Shown here one piece after another: positions 24,831 through 34,724 of a DNA stretch of 64,000 nt. The DNA comes from Arthrobacter sp. StoSoilB22 (GTDB lineage Bacteria > Actinomycetota > Actinomycetes > Actinomycetales > Micrococcaceae): contig NZ_AP024652.1 of assembly GCF_019977315.1 (NCBI RefSeq), positions 1,550,001 through 1,614,000 of the forward strand, read 5' to 3'. The position numbers were made by a program, and so were the translations under genes. The notes beneath the pieces were generated by a model. It saw nothing but the letters and a program-made list of their open reading frames with translations, had not been told where the DNA came from and did not search any database. How positions within the stretch are numbered: position 1 is the stretch's first letter; each line of letters begins with the position of its first letter.

Positions 24831-26441
24831 ATGGAGACAATTTCCAGTCTGATGGGAACCGCGGGCGGCACCTTCGAAGCTAACCACGACGCGCAAGTGG
24901 CCTTGGTGGCCGAGCTGAAGGAGCGTCTGGCGACGGCGGCCCTCGGCGGCCCGGCAAAGTCCCGGGAGCGGCATATCGCCCGCGGGAAACTTCTTCCGCG
25001 CGAACGGATCGACTACTTGCTTGATGACGGCAGTCCGTTCCTGGAGATCGCACCTTTGGCTGCCAACGGCATGTACAACGACGATTCCCCGGGCGCGGGA
25101 GTTATCGCGGGCATTGGCCTGGTCCATGGCCGGCATGTCCTGGTGATCTCCAACGACGCCACCGTCAAGGGCGGTACCTATTACCCCATGACCGTGAAGA
25201 AGCACCTCCGGGCGCAGGAAATCGCCCTGGAGAACAAGCTCCCCTGCATTTACCTCGTGGATTCCGGGGGAGCGTTTCTCCCCAAGCAGGACGAGGTGTT
25301 TCCGGACAGGGAGCACTTTGGCCGGATCTTCTACAACCAAGCCAAAATGTCCGCGGCCAAGATCCCGCAGATCGCATCCGTCATGGGCTCGTGCACGGCA
25401 GGCGGCGCCTACGTTCCTGCAATGAGCGATGAGACAGTCATTGTCCGGAACCAGGGCACCATCTTCCTGGGTGGCCCGCCGCTGGTTAAGGCAGCCATCG
25501 GCGAGATCGTCACCGCAGAGGAACTTGGCGGCGGCGACGTCCATTCAAGGATTTCCGGGGTCACGGACCATTTGGCCGAGAACGACCAGCACGCGCTGGA
25601 AATTGTGCGGGACATCGTGGCGACGTTGCCGAAGCCGGCGCAGCCGGCATGGGACATGTCCGACGCCGTCCTGCCGCCCGTCGTCGATCCTTCAGAGATC
25701 TACGGTGTGGTTCCCACGGACGTCAACGCCCAGTACGACGTCCGGGAAGTCATCGCCAGACTCGTGGACGGCTCGGAGTTTCACGAGTTCAAGAAGAACT
25801 ACGGCACCACGCTGGTGACCGGATTCGCGCACCTGCACGGCCACCCCGTGGGCATCGTTGCCAACAACGGGGTCCTCTTCAGCGAATCGTCGCTCAAAGG
25901 AGCCCACTTCATCGAGCTCTGCGATCAGCGCGGCATTCCGTTGATCTTCCTGCAGAACCTCTCCGGCTTCATGGTGGGTAAAGACGTCGAACAAGGCGGC
26001 ATCGCCAAGAACGGCGCCAAAATGGTTACTGCTGTGGCTACGGCCCGCGTGCCCAAGCTGACAGTGGTGATCGGTGGGTCCTTCGGTGCCGGCAACTACT
26101 CCATGTGCGGCCGGGCCTACTCGCCGCGTTTCCTGTGGATGTGGCCTGCGGCCCGCATTTCAGTGATGGGGGGAAATCAAGCCTCCAGCGTCCTCGCCAC
26201 GGTCAAAAGGGACCAGTACGAGGCAGCCGGACAGGAATGGTCAGCCGAGGACGAAGAAGCCTTCAGAGCTCCCATCAAGCAACAGTACGAAGATCAGGGA
26301 AGCCCCTACTACTCCACCGCAAGGCTGTGGGATGACGGAATCATCGATCCCGCTGACACACGGCGTGTCCTGGGCATGGCCTTGGACGTCGTCTCCCGCC
26401 AACAACTGCCCGAGACCTCCTTCGGTCTCTTCAGGATGTGA
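24831..26441 (+). CDS. accD1: Acyl-CoA carboxylase, carboxyltransferase (beta) subunit, AccD1/methylcrotonyl-CoA type
   Basis: 536 residues from ATG 24831, after AGGGG. Two crotonase-type halves: N-terminal [20 protein letters not shown] (about 62) and [21 protein letters not shown]-terminal [20 protein letters not shown] (about 360) and [20 protein letters not shown] (about 420), which form the biotin and CoA sites. The [19 protein letters not shown] stretch is typical of 3-methylcrotonyl-CoA carboxylase beta. With the downstream alpha subunit it would carboxylate 3-methylcrotonyl-CoA to 3-methylglutaconyl-CoA in leucine breakdown. It overlaps the alpha subunit by four bases. Confidence 0.92.
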   Translation: METISSLMGTAGGTFEANHDAQVALVAELKERLATAALGGPAKSRERHIARGKLLPRERIDYLLDDGSPFLEIAPLAANGMYNDDSPGAGVIAGIGLVHGRHVLVISNDATVKGGTYYPMTVKKHLRAQEIALENKLPCIYLVDSGGAFLPKQDEVFPDREHFGRIFYNQAKMSAAKIPQIASVMGSCTAGGAYVPAMSDETVIVRNQGTIFLGGPPLVKAAIGEIVTAEELGGGDVHSRISGVTDHLAENDQHALEIVRDIVATLPKPAQPAWDMSDAVLPPVVDPSEIYGVVPTDVNAQYDVREVIARLVDGSEFHEFKKNYGTTLVTGFAHLHGHPVGIVANNGVLFSESSLKGAHFIELCDQRGIPLIFLQNLSGFMVGKDVEQGGIAKNGAKMVTAVATARVPKLTVVIGGSFGAGNYSMCGRAYSPRFLWMWPAARISVMGGNQASSVLATVKRDQYEAAGQEWSAEDEEAFRAPIKQQYEDQGSPYYSTARLWDDGIIDPADTRRVLGMALDVVSRQQLPETSFGLFRM

Positions 26442-28621
26442 CCATGACCCTGCCAACAACAACCACAGCAACAACCACCACGGCAGTCGAAGCCCGAACC
26501 TTCAACGCCGTCCTCGTTGCCAACCGTGGTGAGATCGCCTGCCGTGTCATCCGGACACTAAAGGAGATGGGCATCCGCTCCATCGCTGTGTACTCGGACG
26601 CGGACAAAGATGCCAAGCACGTGGCCCTCGCCGATACCGCTGTCGGCATCGGCGGCACAGCACCTGCCGAGAGCTATTTGAAGATTGACGCCATCATCGA
26701 CGCGTGCCATCGAAGCGGCGCGGAGGCAGTCCACCCGGGCTACGGCTTCCTGTCTGAAAATGTGGAGTTCGCCAAGGCTCTGGATGCGGCGGGCATTACC
26801 TTCATAGGTCCCGGTATCAGTGCCATTGAGGTGATGGGCGACAAAATCCGCTCCAAAAACCACGTGATGGCGTACGACGTCCCCTGCGTACCGGGCATCG
26901 CGCAGCCCGGACTCAGCGATCAGGACTTGATCCAGGCCGCCCCCGAAGTTGGGTTCCCCTTGCTGATCAAACCGTCCGCAGGTGGCGGGGGCAAAGGCAT
27001 GCATGTGGTGGAAAGACCCGAAGACATGGCCTCCACGCTCGCAACCGCAAGGCGCGTGGCAGCGTCCGCATTTGGTGACGACACCCTCTTCCTGGAAAGA
27101 CTCATCCGCGCACCCCGTCACATCGAGGTCCAGGTCCTGGCCGATAACCATGGCAACGTGATCCACCTCGGCGAGCGCGAGTGTTCTCTCCAACGCCGGC
27201 ACCAGAAGGTCATTGAGGAAGCGCCGTCGGCCCTGTTCGGATCATTGCCGGACGGCGCGGAGGAGCGGGCCCGCATTGGCGAGGCGGCCTGCAATGCAGC
27301 GCGTTCGGTCAATTACAGCGGCGCGGGAACTGTCGAGTTCCTGGTGTCCGATGAGCACCCCGACGAGTTCTTCTTCATGGAGATGAACACCCGGCTTCAA
27401 GTGGAGCATCCCGTCACGGAGATGGTCACGGGCATCGACCTCGTGGAATGGCAGGTGAGGATCGCCGCCGGTGAGGTGCTCACCGTGGCGCAGTCCGACG
27501 TCGAACTTAACGGTCACGCCGTGGAGGCGCGCGTCTATGCCGAGGTGCCGGAGCGGAACTTCATGCCGTCCATGGGGCGGATCGTGGCGCTCGCTGAGCA
27601 GGGCGAGTCGGATTCAACCGTGACCGGTCAGCAACGCACCCACGCCAAGGTGCGGATCGATTCCGCCATGCGCCACAACCTGGAGATCACCGGGGACTAC
27701 GATCCCATGCTGGCCAAGGTCATCGCGTGGGGCGAGGACAGGGCGTCAGCGCTGGATACCCTTAACGCTGCCCTTGGCCGTTACACGCTGCTGGGCGTGG
27801 ACACGAATGTGGAGTACCTGCGCCTGCTGATCAACGATCCTGACGTCCGGGCCGGGCGCCTCGACACCGGACTGATTGAGCGCAGGCTGCCGTCCATGGA
27901 CTTCCGGCATGCTGGTCCCAGGGAATTGATCGCCGCCGCTCTCACTCTGTGGCTGGAGCGCACAGGATCGGTGCTCGCTGGTGACGCGTGGCGGACTCCC
28001 GATGCTTGGCGCGTCGGCGGCCGCGGCGCGTGGACAGCCACTTTCGGTGTTCCGGGCGGTGCAATCGCGACGGTGTCAATCACTGAGGAGGGCGGTACCG
28101 TCAGGGCTAGCGTCGACGGCGGGAGCCCGGTGGACGTCAGGGTGGCGGACCGCGGTGACAACAGGCTCGCAGTGGAGTTCGACGACGGTCCGGTCACCTT
28201 CGACGTTGGCGTTGCGTCGGGCGGGCGCACCGGTGTGCACGAACTCTTTGTGGGCAACGACGGCTGGTCCTGCCGGCTTGAAGTCTTGAACCGGGCCGAG
28301 CGACTGCGGCGGATGCTCGCCGGGATCCAGCGCGAAGAAGGCGCGGTGGATCCGCAGGTGCGCTCACCCATGCCCGGGACGGTGGTTTCCGTGTCTGTAG
28401 CCGACGGAGACACCGTGGAGGAAGGCCAAGTCCTCCTTGCCGTGGAAGCGATGAAGATGGAGCACCAACTGGTGGCCTCCGTTGCTGGAACCGTCCACCT
28501 CACCAGCAAGACCGGGGATTTGGTCAAAGCCGACCAGGTGCTCGCCACCATTCACGTGGCCGACGCCGCTGACGCCACGGCCACCACAGACACGAACACA
28601 GACAAGGAAGTCCAGCCATGA
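26438..28621 (+). CDS. accA1: Acyl-CoA carboxylase, biotin carboxylase plus biotin-carrier (alpha) subunit, AccA1 type
   Basis: 727 residues. A Thr-rich N-terminal 20 residues lead into the biotin carboxylase domain (about 24-470): [20 protein letters not shown], the ATP-grasp loop [13 protein letters not shown] (about 188), and [15 protein letters not shown] (about 330). A linker/BT domain follows, and the C-terminal BCCP carries the biotinyl-Lys motif [10 protein letters not shown] (about residue 675). This is the alpha-subunit layout of 3-methylcrotonyl-CoA carboxylase and AccA1. It overlaps the beta gene and the acyl-CoA dehydrogenase by four bases each. Confidence 0.95.
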   Translation: MTMTLPTTTTATTTTAVEARTFNAVLVANRGEIACRVIRTLKEMGIRSIAVYSDADKDAKHVALADTAVGIGGTAPAESYLKIDAIIDACHRSGAEAVHPGYGFLSENVEFAKALDAAGITFIGPGISAIEVMGDKIRSKNHVMAYDVPCVPGIAQPGLSDQDLIQAAPEVGFPLLIKPSAGGGGKGMHVVERPEDMASTLATARRVAASAFGDDTLFLERLIRAPRHIEVQVLADNHGNVIHLGERECSLQRRHQKVIEEAPSALFGSLPDGAEERARIGEAACNAARSVNYSGAGTVEFLVSDEHPDEFFFMEMNTRLQVEHPVTEMVTGIDLVEWQVRIAAGEVLTVAQSDVELNGHAVEARVYAEVPERNFMPSMGRIVALAEQGESDSTVTGQQRTHAKVRIDSAMRHNLEITGDYDPMLAKVIAWGEDRASALDTLNAALGRYTLLGVDTNVEYLRLLINDPDVRAGRLDTGLIERRLPSMDFRHAGPRELIAAALTLWLERTGSVLAGDAWRTPDAWRVGGRGAWTATFGVPGGAIATVSITEEGGTVRASVDGGSPVDVRVADRGDNRLAVEFDDGPVTFDVGVASGGRTGVHELFVGNDGWSCRLEVLNRAERLRRMLAGIQREEGAVDPQVRSPMPGTVVSVSVADGDTVEEGQVLLAVEAMKMEHQLVASVAGTVHLTSKTGDLVKADQVLATIHVADAADATATTDTNTDKEVQP

Positions 28622-29781
28622 GCACGTTTGACCTGAATGAGGAGTACCAGGACCTCAGCGATTCCGTCCGCGAGTTCGCCGACGAAGTTGTGGCACCGGT
28701 ATCCGCCAAGCACGATGAGGAGCACAGCTTTCCCTACGAGGTTGTGAAGCAGATGGGGGAGATGGGCCTGTTTGGTCTGCCGTTCCCGGAAGAGTTTGGC
28801 GGGATGGGCGGAGACTACTTCGCCCTTGCCTTGGCATTGGAGCAGCTGGGACGTGTGGACCAGTCGGTGGCCATCACCCTCGAAGCCGGAGTCTCCCTGG
28901 GCGCCATGCCGGTGTTCCGTTTCGGCACGGAGGAACAGAAGCAAGAGTGGCTGCCACAGTTGGCGTCCGGACGTTCTCTGGCTGGTTTCGGCCTGACCGA
29001 GCGCGAAGCCGGTTCGGACGCCGGCGGTACCAAGACCAACGCCCACCTGGACAACGGCGAATGGGTCATCAACGGCAACAAGGAGTTCATCACCAACTCC
29101 GGTACGGACATCACCACGCTGGTCACCGTCACGGCAGTCACAGGAAAAAAAGAGAACGCCGACGGCAGCACCAAGAAGGAAATCTCCACCATTCTTGTCC
29201 CTACGGACACACCCGGTTTCCGGGCAGAGAAACCGTACAACAAGGTGGGTTGGAACGCATCGGATACTCACCCGCTCACCCTGGACAATGTCCGCGTCCC
29301 GGAAGTGAACCTTCTGGGCGAGCGCGGCCGGGGCTACGCGAACTTCCTTTCCATCCTGGACGAGGGCCGCATCGCGATCGCTGCGCTGGCCACCGGCGCT
29401 GCTCAAGGTTGCGTGGACTTGTCCGTGAAGTACGCCAAGGAACGCAGCGCGTTTGGGCATAACATCGGCAAGTACCAGGCCATCCAGTTCAAGATCGCCC
29501 GGATGCAGGCAAGGGCCCACACTGCACGTCTTGCGTACTACGACGCCGCTTCCAGGATGCTGGCCGGCAAGCCGTTCAAGACCGAAGCGGCCATCGCTAA
29601 GATGGTCGCAGGCGAGGCAGCCATGGACAACGCGCGGGACGCCACCCAAGTGTTCGGCGGCTATGGCTTCATCAACGAATTCACGGTGGCGCGCCATTAC
29701 CGCGATTCCAAGATCCTTGAAATCGGGGAGGGCACCACCGAAGTCCAGTTGATGCTCATCGCCCGCGAGCTGGGTCTGTAA
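28618..29781 (+). CDS. Acyl-CoA dehydrogenase, isovaleryl-CoA dehydrogenase-like
   Basis: 387 residues, FAD-dependent. The middle domain has [20 protein letters not shown] (FAD/substrate), [10 protein letters not shown] and the C-terminal end [19 protein letters not shown] with the catalytic Glu in IGEG. The order with carboxylase, hydratase and CoA-transferase parallels the M. tuberculosis fadE19 cluster, so conversion of isovaleryl-CoA (and perhaps other branched acyl-CoAs) to the 2-enoyl form is the likely step; substrate cannot be fixed from sequence. It overlaps accA1 by four bases and is followed 20 bases later by the CoA-transferase. Confidence 0.92.
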   Translation: MSTFDLNEEYQDLSDSVREFADEVVAPVSAKHDEEHSFPYEVVKQMGEMGLFGLPFPEEFGGMGGDYFALALALEQLGRVDQSVAITLEAGVSLGAMPVFRFGTEEQKQEWLPQLASGRSLAGFGLTEREAGSDAGGTKTNAHLDNGEWVINGNKEFITNSGTDITTLVTVTAVTGKKENADGSTKKEISTILVPTDTPGFRAEKPYNKVGWNASDTHPLTLDNVRVPEVNLLGERGRGYANFLSILDEGRIAIAALATGAAQGCVDLSVKYAKERSAFGHNIGKYQAIQFKIARMQARAHTARLAYYDAASRMLAGKPFKTEAAIAKMVAGEAAMDNARDATQVFGGYGFINEFTVARHYRDSKILEIGEGTTEVQLMLIARELGL

Positions 29782-29801
29782 CCGTAGGGGAAGGATCAAG
29801 G

Positions 29802-30620
29802 ATGATTGACAAGGTTGTTGCCAGCGCCGCGGAAGCGGTGAAGGACATCCCGGACGGAGCCTCGCTGGCGGTGGGAGGTTTCGGTTTATGCGGCATCCCC
29901 GTTTCCCTGATCGACGCCCTGTACAGCCAAGGCACCACTGACCTTGAGACGGTCAGCAACAACTGCGGCGTGGACGACTGGGGCCTTGGCATTCTCCTCA
30001 AGGATGGTCGTATCCGGCGCACCATCAGCTCCTACGTCGGCGAGAACAAGGAATTTGCCCGGCAGTACCTGGCGGGGGAGCTGGAAGTAGTCCTCACTCC
30101 GCAGGGCACCCTGGCTGAGAAGCTCCGCGCCGGTGGCGCCGGCATTCCTGCGTTCTACACCAAAGCAGGTGTGGGAACCCAAGTGTCCGAAGGCGGCCTG
30201 CCGCAGAAGTACGACGCCGAGGGGAACGTTGCGCTGGCCTCCTCGCCCAAGGAGGTACGCACCTTCAATGACGCGGACTACGTGCTGGAAGAGTCCCTGA
30301 CACCGGACTTCGGCCTGGTCCATGCCTGGAAGGGCGACCGGCACGGGAACCTGGTGTTCCACGCGACGGCCATGAACTTCAACCCACTCTGCGCCATGGC
30401 GGCAAGGACCACCATTGCCGAAGTGGAGGAGTTGGTGGAACCCGGCGAGCTGGACCCGGAGCATATCCATACGCCGGGGATTTTCGTCCAACGGGTGGTG
30501 GTGGCCACCACGAGCGAGAAGCGCATAGAAAAGCGGACGGTGGCCCTGGCCCCTAATACCGGGCCCAGCCAGTCAGCACCAGGACAGTCCGGAACAGCCC
30601 AGTCAGGAGCGGAACGATGA
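29802..30620 (+). CDS. scoA: 3-oxoacid CoA-transferase, subunit A
   Basis: 272 residues. Family landmarks: [20 protein letters not shown] (about residue 20), [14 protein letters not shown] (about 50) and [20 protein letters not shown] (about 160), ending in a Gln/Ser/Gly tail ([16 protein letters not shown]) that is not part of the fold. Succinyl-CoA:3-oxoacid CoA-transferase uses succinyl-CoA to activate acetoacetate, the end product of leucine catabolism. ATG at 29802 follows GGGGAAGGATC. It overlaps scoB by four bases. Confidence 0.94.
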   Translation: MIDKVVASAAEAVKDIPDGASLAVGGFGLCGIPVSLIDALYSQGTTDLETVSNNCGVDDWGLGILLKDGRIRRTISSYVGENKEFARQYLAGELEVVLTPQGTLAEKLRAGGAGIPAFYTKAGVGTQVSEGGLPQKYDAEGNVALASSPKEVRTFNDADYVLEESLTPDFGLVHAWKGDRHGNLVFHATAMNFNPLCAMAARTTIAEVEELVEPGELDPEHIHTPGIFVQRVVVATTSEKRIEKRTVALAPNTGPSQSAPGQSGTAQSGAER

Positions 30621-31369
30621 CCGACAACACGTACCAGGACATCCCACCCCGTCCCGAAGCCGTCCGGCACGAGTACCGCCGCGCCAACGTCGAACATCAC
30701 GAAGCCAAAGGCTGGACCCGCAACGAACTGGCCGCCCGCGTTGCCCGGGAGCTGGCCAACGGGCAGTACGTGAACCTGGGAATCGGGATGCCCACGCTGA
30801 TCCCCAACTACATTCCGGAGGGCGTGGAGGTCATCCTTCACTCGGAGAACGGGATCCTGGGCGTGGGTCCATACCCGGCTGAGGAAAACATTGATCCGGA
30901 CCTCATCAACGCGGGCAAGGAAACGGTCACCACCAATGCCGGGGCTGCATTCTTTGATTCGGCGGCGTCCTTCGGCATGATCCGTGGCGGGCACGTGGAC
31001 GTAGCAGTTTTGGGTGCCATGGAGGTTGCCGCGAACGGTGACCTGGCCAATTGGATGATTCCCGGCAAGATGGTCAAGGGCATGGGAGGGGCAATGGACC
31101 TGGTGTTCGGTGCCAAGAAAGTCATTGTCATGATGGAACACGTGGACCGCAACGGCAGGCCGAAGATCGTCCAGGACTGCACGCTCCCGCTCACAGGAAA
31201 AGGTTGCGTGGACCGGATCATCACGGATTTGGCGGTGATCGATGTGGTCAAGGACGAAGGTGATCCGCGTTTGGTTCTCCGCGAACTGGCCCCCAACGTC
31301 ACCCTTGAGGACGTCTTGGCCGCTACCGGCGCCGAGCTGTTCGAAGAAGACCAGGAGCTCACTGTATGA
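30617..31369 (+). CDS. scoB: 3-oxoacid CoA-transferase, subunit B
   Basis: 250 residues. The catalytic Glu lies in [12 protein letters not shown] (about residue 75-86), the family signature, followed by [20 protein letters not shown] and [14 protein letters not shown] short polar N-terminal tail precedes the fold. It forms the heterodimeric or tetrameric transferase with scoA and overlaps the MaoC gene by four bases. Confidence 0.95.
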   Translation: MTDNTYQDIPPRPEAVRHEYRRANVEHHEAKGWTRNELAARVARELANGQYVNLGIGMPTLIPNYIPEGVEVILHSENGILGVGPYPAEENIDPDLINAGKETVTTNAGAAFFDSAASFGMIRGGHVDVAVLGAMEVAANGDLANWMIPGKMVKGMGGAMDLVFGAKKVIVMMEHVDRNGRPKIVQDCTLPLTGKGCVDRIITDLAVIDVVKDEGDPRLVLRELAPNVTLEDVLAATGAELFEEDQELTV

Positions 31370-31851
31370 CGCGGGTGGTGGAGCAGCGCGGGCTCTATTT
31401 CGACGAGCTCGAAGAGGACGTGATTTACGCGCACAAGCCTGGCCGCACCGTCACCGAGACGGACAATGTCCTCTTCACCACCCTGACCATGAACACGCAG
31501 GCACTGCATCTGGACTCCGCTTGGAGTTCCGGCCAGCCGTTCGGGCAGAGGCTCATGAACTCAATGTTTACTCTGTCCACCATGGTGGGGCAGTCGGTGA
31601 CACAACTGACGCAGGGCACTATCGTCGCGCAGCTGGGGCTGACGGATGTCACGTTTCCGCATCCGCTGTTTCATGGCGATACCTTGTACACGGAAACAGT
31701 GATTACGGGGAAACGGTTGTCGTCTTCGCGGCCCGGTCAAGGCGTGGTGACCATGCAACACACCGGCCGAAACCAGGATGGGGCAGTGGTGGCTTTGGCA
31801 ACCCGGACCTGCCTGATGTGGACCAAGGAAGCTCACGCCGCGCAGTCATAG
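31366..31851 (+). CDS. MaoC-like hot-dog dehydratase (probable enoyl-/3-methylglutaconyl-CoA hydratase)
   Basis: 161 residues, single hot-dog fold. It shows the R-hydratase-like start ([20 protein letters not shown]), the [20 protein letters not shown] segment that carries the catalytic Asp/His positions, and [17 protein letters not shown]. The M. tuberculosis counterpart (Rv2499c position) lies in the same acyl-CoA cluster. In the leucine route it would hydrate 3-methylglutaconyl-CoA or a related enoyl-CoA; this is inference from context. Confidence 0.85.
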   Translation: MTRVVEQRGLYFDELEEDVIYAHKPGRTVTETDNVLFTTLTMNTQALHLDSAWSSGQPFGQRLMNSMFTLSTMVGQSVTQLTQGTIVAQLGLTDVTFPHPLFHGDTLYTETVITGKRLSSSRPGQGVVTMQHTGRNQDGAVVALATRTCLMWTKEAHAAQS

Positions 31852-31891
31852 TTCTCCGTTCGTGTCAGCACATCAGCAGCAAGGAATCCGC

Positions 31892-32761
31892 ATGCCCTCC
31901 ACCGACTCGTCAAACACGGCGGTTCTCCCGTTCACCATGGGACCGGCCCTCCTGTTCTGCCCTGCCGACAGGCCTGAGCGCTTCGGGAAGGCTGCTGATC
32001 GGTCCGACGCCGTCATCCTTGACCTCGAGGACGCTGTGGCTCCTGCGGACAAGCCGGGCGCCCGCGACGCGATCCTTGAACTGGCGGGTTCAGGGCAGTC
32101 CGGCACCGGCGGTCTTGAGCCAAGCCGCACTATTGTTCGGGTGAATCCTGTGGGGACTCCGGAGTTCGAGCTCGACCTGCAGGCCCTGGCCCAGACGCCC
32201 TACCGCACGGTCATGTTGGCCAAGGCGGAGAGCGCGGAGCAGCTGAGGGCCTTGGCTGGCTATCAGGTGATCGCGCTGTGTGAAACCGCGTCAGGCATCG
32301 TCAACGCGGCTTCGATCGCCGCCGAGCCGAACGTCGTGGCTCTGATGTGGGGAGCCGAGGACCTGCTGGCCTCCCTCGGTGGCCTTTCCAGCAGGAACGA
32401 CGATGGCGGGTACCGGGCTGTCGCTCTTCACTCGCGGTCCGCTGTCCTGCTTGCCGCCAAGGCTGCGGGTAAGGAAGCCATCGATTCCGTGTACGTGAAT
32501 ATCCCGGACCTTGACGGTTTGTCCGCTGAGTCCCGGGATGCCGTGGCCAGTGGCTTCGGAGCGAAAGCCTGCATCCACCCGAACCAGGTAGCCGTGGTCC
32601 GGGAGGCCTACGCTCCCACCGACGAAGCCTTAGCCCAAGCCAAAGAACTCCTGGAAGCGGCAGCCGCGGCAGGCACTGGTGTGTTCCAGTTCAAGGGGAA
32701 GATGATCGACGGCCCCATCCTCAAGCACGCCGAAGCGACCCTCCGCCGCGCAAAGCACTAA
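31892..32761 (+). CDS. citE: CitE-like acyl-CoA lyase (HpcH/HpaI family)
   Basis: 289 residues from ATG 31892 after AAGGAAT; an upstream in-frame ATG at 31862 is less likely. TIM-barrel landmarks: ALLFCPADRPERF, SDAVILDLEDAV (metal-binding Asp/Glu, about 40-51), ALCETASGIVNA (Glu, about 135), MWGAEDLLASLGG and KACIHPNQVAVV (about 235). Citrate-lyase complex genes (citD, citF) are absent. The M. tuberculosis orthologue Rv2498c, next to bkd and fadE19, has been reported as a stand-alone citramalyl-/beta-hydroxyacyl-CoA lyase. Here it is the only candidate for the HMG-CoA cleavage step. 40 bases separate it from the MaoC gene. Confidence 0.88.
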   Translation: MPSTDSSNTAVLPFTMGPALLFCPADRPERFGKAADRSDAVILDLEDAVAPADKPGARDAILELAGSGQSGTGGLEPSRTIVRVNPVGTPEFELDLQALAQTPYRTVMLAKAESAEQLRALAGYQVIALCETASGIVNAASIAAEPNVVALMWGAEDLLASLGGLSSRNDDGGYRAVALHSRSAVLLAAKAAGKEAIDSVYVNIPDLDGLSAESRDAVASGFGAKACIHPNQVAVVREAYAPTDEALAQAKELLEAAAAAGTGVFQFKGKMIDGPILKHAEATLRRAKH

Positions 32762-32763
32762 CG

Positions 32764-32855
32764 ACGAATCCGGCCCCTGATCGTCCCACGCACCGTAGAA
32801 CGGCGAAGTGAGCGAACAGTGACCGGATTCGTTGGGGTGACCGGATTCGTTGGGG
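32764..32855. repeat. 18-bp tandem duplication plus inverted copy after citE
   Basis: TGACCGGATTCGTTGGGG occurs twice head to tail at 32820-32837 and 32838-32855. Its CCGGATTCGT core is inverted at 32764-32773 (ACGAATCCGG), so either copy can form a 10-bp hairpin that may terminate the leucine operon. Confidence 0.88.
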
Positions 32856-32866
32856 CGGCCGGAGCG

Positions 32867-34006
32867 CTAGGCGCGTACCGGCGTCGAGAGTTCCTTCTGT
32901 TTGACCAGTTCCGTCAGTTCCACCACAGCGGGCCGCGAGGCCGTGCTCTTGATGGCGACCGCTTGCCCACTCTTGGCTGATTCCAGCACTGATTCCATAA
33001 CGTCCAAGGCATGGAAGGCCAACTGACCGCCGGCACGTGGTTCCTGGCCGGACGGTGTGTTGGCGAGGTCGGCGATGCCGAAGCCACGTCCCGAGTCCAC
33101 ATAACCAGCTGAGACGGGCAGTGTTTCCCAATCCTCGGCACCAAGCGCGAACAGCTGCACATCGCCGTCGAAATGATTGGGGTCAGGGACGATCAGCGAG
33201 CCCGTCTCGCCGTGGATCTCAATGTTGGGGCTCTTCGTCCGTACTGCGTCGAAGCTCATGAACAGGGTGGACAAGGCACCGGACTCATGGACCAGAACCC
33301 CGGTGACATGTGAGTCGATATCCACCGGGACAACCTGTCCCTCACGAGGGCCCGAACCAATGGTGCGTTCGCTTCGCGTGTGGCTGGCAGCACCCACCAC
33401 TGACACCACAGGACCGAGCAGTGTGACCAGCGCCGAGACGTAGTAGGGGCCCATGTCCAGCAGTGGTCCGCCGCCGGGCTGATAGTAGAAATCGGGGTTC
33501 GGGTGCCAGCGTTCGTGGCCTGGCGTGGCCATGGTGGCTGTTGCCGAAATCGGCGCTCCGATTAGTCCGTCGTCGATCGCCTTGCGGGCTGTCTGGATTC
33601 CGGTTCCCAGCACGGTGTCCGGTGCGCAGCCAACCACAACCCCCGCCGCTGCGGCCGCATCCAGTACTTCCTGCGCCTCAGCGGTGGTGGCAGCCAGTGG
33701 CTTTTCGCCGTACACGGATTTTCCGGCTGCGATGGCTCGTAGCGCGATGTCGGCATGAGCGGCAGGGATGGTGAGGTTGAGGACGAGGTCCACATCATCG
33801 GCTGCCAGGAGCCCGTCCACTGTTAGTGCCCGGACACCATCGTAGGAGTCGGCCACGGCCTGCGCCCGCGCCGGGTCAAGGTCCGCGACGGCTACCAGGC
33901 TGAGGGATTCGAGCCGACGGAAGTTGCTCAGGTACTGGGCGATGATGGCGCCACAGCCGATGACTCCGACGTTTAGCGGCTTGGCAGGGGTTATCGAGAC
34001 GCCCAC
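32867..34006 (-). CDS. Gfo/Idh/MocA-family oxidoreductase
   Basis: 379 residues from the GTG at 34006, preceded by AAGGGG and overlapping the ThuA gene by 16 bases. The Rossmann N-terminus has VGVIGCGAIIAQYLSNF, then LNLTIPAAHADIALRAIAAG and the conserved YGEKPLA (residue about 100, Lys-Pro of the family). C-terminal alpha/beta domain: PDFYYQPGGGPLLDMGPYYV (about 165). It is a probable NAD(P)-dependent sugar or inositol dehydrogenase. In the Sinorhizobium thu operon a Gfo/Idh enzyme (ThuB) oxidises disaccharides at C3; this protein or its neighbour at 34725 would play that part. Confidence 0.88.
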   Translation of the reverse strand: MGVSITPAKPLNVGVIGCGAIIAQYLSNFRRLESLSLVAVADLDPARAQAVADSYDGVRALTVDGLLAADDVDLVLNLTIPAAHADIALRAIAAGKSVYGEKPLAATTAEAQEVLDAAAAAGVVVGCAPDTVLGTGIQTARKAIDDGLIGAPISATATMATPGHERWHPNPDFYYQPGGGPLLDMGPYYVSALVTLLGPVVSVVGAASHTRSERTIGSGPREGQVVPVDIDSHVTGVLVHESGALSTLFMSFDAVRTKSPNIEIHGETGSLIVPDPNHFDGDVQLFALGAEDWETLPVSAGYVDSGRGFGIADLANTPSGQEPRAGGQLAFHALDVMESVLESAKSGQAVAIKSTASRPAVVELTELVKQKELSTPVRA

Positions 34007-34692
34007 AGCATGCCCCTTTCAATGATGGTACGGACGTTGCTGTCCTGGAGGATTTCCACGCGGTGGCCGGGGGTGCAGACGAAGATTTTGCCTTTGCCCC
34101 ATTGGCGGGTCCAGATGGCCGGCGAGGTCACTTCGCGGTTCCACGGGTCCCATGCGCGGACTTTTTGGGTAGTGGTGGCCAGGACGTCGATGTAGTCATC
34201 GGACAAGACCCAGTACTGCTCGGTGACGAGGTCGAAGTCAGCCATTCCCTGGGTGATGGGGTGTTCGGAAGCCGCGGGAAGCATGTTGACGGTGTAGGGG
34301 ACGTAGTTGTCCGATTGTTCACCGATCAGCTCGTCGGCATGCTTGCCCGGGTGGCAGGCGAACTGGCCGCCGATCAGGTGCAGGTAGTCCGAGTTGTTGC
34401 GGTAGGAATCAGCGATGCCGCCGTGCCAGCCAGCCAAGCCGGTACCGTTTTCAACGGCAGAGCGCAGGCCGTCGAACTCATCTTTTTCGATGGTGGTCAT
34501 GGTCATGCATTGCACGATCAGGTCCACGCCGGACATGTAGTCGGGGTCTGCGTAGATCTTGGGGGATTCCTCCACCCGGACTTCGTAGCCGTTGTCCTTC
34601 AAGAATGGGATGAACAGCTCTGTGGCTTCCACCGGCTGGTGTCCGTCCCATCCGCCGCGGACCACCAGCGCTGTCTTGTTGTTGCTTGTCAT
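33991..34692 (-). CDS. ThuA-domain protein (trehalose-utilisation type)
   Basis: 233 residues from the ATG at 34692, which follows GAAGGAA; an upstream ATG at 34719 lacks that support. ThuA-fold landmarks: ALVVRGGWDGHQPVEATELF, VDLIVQCMTM, GTGLAGWHGGIADSYRNNSD (about 85) and IGGQFACHPGKHADE (about 110). The glutamine-amidotransferase-like fold has no obvious catalytic triad. ThuA works with ThuB in oxidation/isomerisation of disaccharides such as trehalose via 3-keto forms in rhizobia. It lies between two Gfo/Idh genes. Confidence 0.9.
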   Translation of the reverse strand: MTSNNKTALVVRGGWDGHQPVEATELFIPFLKDNGYEVRVEESPKIYADPDYMSGVDLIVQCMTMTTIEKDEFDGLRSAVENGTGLAGWHGGIADSYRNNSDYLHLIGGQFACHPGKHADELIGEQSDNYVPYTVNMLPAASEHPITQGMADFDLVTEQYWVLSDDYIDVLATTTQKVRAWDPWNREVTSPAIWTRQWGKGKIFVCTPGHRVEILQDSNVRTIIERGMLWASR

Positions 34693-34724
34693 GGTTTCCT
34701 TCGTATCGGGCGTATTCATATGGC

